Of a stretch of 6,469 nt of DNA, positions 4,569-6,469 are shown one piece after another (the first letter of the stretch is position 1; the number at the start of each line of letters is the position of its first letter). The stretch comes from DATKCJ01 sp035513275 (GTDB lineage Bacteria > Verrucomicrobiota > Verrucomicrobiia > Opitutales > Opitutaceae), in the NCBI GenBank assembly GCA_035513275.1, contig DATKCJ010000462.1, forward strand, positions 1-6,469, written 5' to 3'. The position numbers and the translations under genes were made by a program. The notes under the pieces were generated by a model. The model was not told the origin of the DNA. It ran no database searches and worked only from the letters and a program-made list of their open reading frames with translations.

Positions 4569-5408
4569 TCACGCCCGCTCCCACGCGCGCGCGAGTTCGC
4601 CGCGTAGGACGACGGCGTCGGGCCACGCGGGCGGAAGCCCGGTAATGTTGTATCCGCCGCCGCCGTCGGCATACGGTCCCATCTCGGGGCACGCGAACAT
4701 GGTCTTGTTCTTGTTCGAGCGCGCCTTTTTCCAGAGCCGCATCAGCGCCTCGACGAACACGAGATAGCTCTTCACCTCGGGCGTGAGCGCGCCTCGGTGC
4801 GTGACGGCCACCTGCGCGTGGTGTCCGTTGAACGGGCGGAAGTGCACTTGCTCGCTGTGTTGCAGCAGTGCCGGGTGGTCGAGGAGCCGCTCAATGTAGT
4901 TGCCGGGGTGGAGGTGCTTCACCGCGGCGAGGTGCGAGAAGTCGAAGTTCATTTTGATCAACCGGCCCGTCGCGCGGTGGTAGCGGTCGGCGATCTCGTA
5001 GGTTTTCTCGGGCGTCTCGGTGCAGCAGTCGCGGTGGACCTCGAGCGAGACGACGACCCCGCCTACCTTCTCCCCAGCGCGCTCCAGTTGAATCCAGTGT
5101 CGCGTGGCGAGCGCAGGCGGCGTGTCGTGGTTGTCGAGCTGCACGTTGATGTGCACGGCGCCGCCTTCCTTCTGTCCGTGGATGAGCCGCTCGAAATCCT
5201 CCGGGTCGTCCGACGAGATGAAGCCAAGGATGTGCCGCAGCCCGTGTTTCTCGGCGAGGCGTCGGTGCTCGGGCGTCACGGCGGTCGTGATGCCGTCGAA
5301 GCCTGCTGCGGCGATGGCTTTGATCTTCTTCTCGAGCGACCATTCGCGCTCGGGCGACGGATGGCGTGCGAGAGACCAGAGATTGGCGATGTGAGCGATT
5401 TGGGGCAT
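4569..5408 (-). CDS. Sugar phosphate isomerase/epimerase-type TIM barrel (xylose isomerase-like)
   Basis: The 279-aa protein fits the xylose isomerase-like/AP endonuclease family 2 barrel in size and motif order. Likely metal ligands are E123 in SLEVHRD, D156 and H159 in MNFDFSH, H189 in QVHFRP and E242 in CPEMGP, spread over successive strands as in this superfamily. The N-terminal KIKAIAAAGFDGI (28-40) is the usual first helix and strand. Members isomerise or epimerise sugars, keto-sugars or inositol derivatives using a divalent metal. The exact substrate is not readable, and hydroxypyruvate isomerase or inosose dehydratase cannot be separated from it here. No signal peptide is seen, so it is probably cytoplasmic. 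It starts at ATG 5408 without an obvious ribosome binding site. It lies 41 bp downstream of the methyltransferase stop on the same strand, so the two may be co-transcribed. Confidence 0.88.
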   Translation of the reverse strand: MPQIAHIANLWSLARHPSPEREWSLEKKIKAIAAAGFDGITTAVTPEHRRLAEKHGLRHILGFISSDDPEDFERLIHGQKEGGAVHINVQLDNHDTPPALATRHWIQLERAGEKVGGVVVSLEVHRDCCTETPEKTYEIADRYHRATGRLIKMNFDFSHLAAVKHLHPGNYIERLLDHPALLQHSEQVHFRPFNGHHAQVAVTHRGALTPEVKSYLVFVEALMRLWKKARSNKNKTMFACPEMGPYADGGGGYNITGLPPAWPDAVVLRGELARAWERA

Positions 5409-5449
5409 AGGTGCGGTGTGAGGGGCTCAGGCTGAACGGTCAGCGAAGA

Positions 5450-6277
5450 TTAGGCTGATAAGGCTGTGGACCGGCGCGTGGGCTTGGACGGGCTTGTTAA
5501 GCCACTTGACTCCATGATCCGCTGGCGGGCGAGTTCGACGTAATCTGGATTGATCTCGATTCCGAGCCATACGCGTCCGAGCTCCTGCGCGACCACCGCG
5601 GTCGTGCCGGAGCCGAGGAATGGATCGAGCACGAGGTCGCCGGGATCGGAGGCGCAGGTGATCAACTTCGTTATGAGATCCACGGGTTTCTGACTGGGGT
5701 GGCCGCACTTCTCCTTCGATGTGCCCTTCAAGCTCGGCACGCGCAGCAGGTTTGTCGCGAACTTGCCTGCGAGGAGGTGGCGCATGCGGGCGTCGCGGTC
5801 CTTGTAACGCTTGTCGCGAAGGTAGGTTTGGATCTTCTCGTTGCTGTAGGACTCGCGGACTGCGCCCTTGTTGAACTTCGGGGCGTCGCCTTTGCGAAGC
5901 ACGAGGATCATCTCGTAGGCGGGCGTGAAGCTGTCGCGTCGCTCGTTGTAGCCGACGACGCGGTCCCAAATCAGGAGGTCGTGGAACTGGTGGCGCCGAC
6001 ACAGCTCCGACATCAAATGGAGGAAGACATGCTCCCGCTTGCCGGGCTGGCCGAAGATGAAGCACAGGCCGTCGTCGCGCATCACGCGCATGCATTCCGA
6101 CACCCACTCCTCGCACCACGCGAGATACCCGGCGACGGCCGTCCACTGGGTGTCCCAGTCCTGGTCGACGAGGACGTTGTAGTAGGGCGGATCGGCGATG
6201 ACGACCTGTGCGCACGCCGCGGGCAGATCGCGAAGGGCCGCGATGGCATCGCCGCAGATGATCCGGTTGGTTTCCAC
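5450..6277 (-). CDS. DNA methyltransferase, beta class (N6-adenine or N4-cytosine)
   Basis: With a GTG start at 6277 the product has 275 residues. The catalytic motif DPPYYN (29-34) comes before the SAM-binding motif LDPFLGSGTT (217-226), which is followed by GIEINPDYVELA (239-250). HPSQKP lies at 193-198. This order defines the beta class of DNA amino-methyltransferases. DPPY favours adenine N6 or cytosine N4 as target, and the recognition sequence cannot be predicted. The variable region between the motifs (about 100-190) should hold target recognition. Longer starts at TTG 6415 or GTG 6412 exist, the latter with a weak GAAGG upstream. However, the added 46 residues have AT-richer third positions and translate repeated GCGGAAT-type sequence, and family members usually begin at NRIICGD. 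No endonuclease is adjacent, so it may be solitary, but the region beyond the window is unseen. Confidence 0.9.
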   Translation of the reverse strand: METNRIICGDAIAALRDLPAACAQVVIADPPYYNVLVDQDWDTQWTAVAGYLAWCEEWVSECMRVMRDDGLCFIFGQPGKREHVFLHLMSELCRRHQFHDLLIWDRVVGYNERRDSFTPAYEMILVLRKGDAPKFNKGAVRESYSNEKIQTYLRDKRYKDRDARMRHLLAGKFATNLLRVPSLKGTSKEKCGHPSQKPVDLITKLITCASDPGDLVLDPFLGSGTTAVVAQELGRVWLGIEINPDYVELARQRIMESSGLTSPSKPTRRSTALSA

Positions 6278-6469
6278 GCGATCGAGAATACGGAGCCTCG
6301 CTCGTGAATTCCCAGTCTGATTCGCGTCGCCGACCCGGGGAATTGCGGAAGGCGGAATGCGGATTGCGGCCGGCAGACGCGGGAAGGTCCAAAAGCAAGC
6401 CCTTTGAATCACCAAGCCTTCAATGCCGCCGTCGCGGGGAGCGACACAGGGTGACAGTAGGCAGGTGAC
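6278..6469. other. Apparently non-coding end of window with simple repeats
   Basis: Positions 6339-6369 contain GCGGA repeated with variations (GGAATTGCGGA, GGCGGAATGCGGA, TTGCGG). GTCGC (6431-6435) and GCGAC (6441-6445) form a small hairpin around GGGGA. GGTGAC occurs at 6450-6455 and again at 6464-6469. I see no convincing gene. The promoter of the methyltransferase should be here but is not recognisable. Confidence 0.5.

Noticed and set aside
4569..6277. A restriction-modification operon formed by the two - strand genes
   Set aside because: The downstream gene has TIM-barrel metal-ligand motifs of the xylose isomerase-like family, not nuclease motifs of a restriction enzyme. The distant AP endonuclease relationship is a fold relationship only.
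5427..6398. Long open frame on the - strand overlapping the methyltransferase in another frame, and 5699-6307 on the + strand
   Set aside because: Both are Arg/Pro- or Val/Ala-rich shadows of the methyltransferase, which has clear DPPY and FLGSG motifs.

Overview
The window looks like a stretch of chromosome from a GC-rich, free-living bacterium. The gene content (a PhyH-type Fe(II)/2-oxoglutarate dioxygenase, a xylose-isomerase-like TIM barrel, a ferritin-like di-iron protein) and the intergenic families of short hairpins bounded by TAGCCC/GGGAC fit Verrucomicrobiota, perhaps a Pedosphaera/Limisphaera-like lineage. That assignment is inference from general resemblance. There is no rRNA or marker gene to confirm it. 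No tRNA, rRNA, CRISPR array, insertion sequence or phage gene was recognised.

Layout. (1) Positions 1-117 may hold the C-terminal end of a hydrophobic protein running into the window on the + strand. It overlaps the start of a 419-aa PP-loop protein (83-1342, +) with a QueC-like four-cysteine zinc site. (2) A PhyH-family dioxygenase (1406-2443, -) is convergent with it across 63 bp. (3) A 410-bp non-coding stretch (2444-2853) separates the dioxygenase from a divergent gene. It contains a 14-bp palindrome near the dioxygenase, six perfect short hairpins packed into about 240 bp, and a 12-bp palindrome near the other gene. (4) A 493-aa protein (2854-4335, +) carries the E...ExxH...E...ExxH pattern of a ferritin-like di-iron site. 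(5) A 233-bp non-coding stretch (4336-4568) holds a heptamer tandem repeat and more hairpins of the same general kind. (6) On the - strand a beta-class DNA methyltransferase (5450-6277) is followed 41 bp later by a sugar phosphate isomerase/epimerase-type TIM barrel (4569-5408). The last 190 bp (6278-6469) look non-coding.

How the genes may work together. The divergent dioxygenase and ferritin-like gene both encode probable non-heme iron, O2-using enzymes and share one intergenic control region. A joint role in oxidising a small molecule is possible but not shown. The methyltransferase has no restriction partner in view and may be solitary. The PP-loop protein sits behind a possible membrane-protein end and has no queuosine gene beside it.

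The most unusual signal is the hairpin family. Stem sequences differ between units but pair perfectly. Flanks and loops recur, orientations alternate, and two units are identical over 26 bp. This is the architecture of REP/BIME elements. Long open frames that cross these hairpins, or lie opposite the GC-rich genes, are judged spurious.
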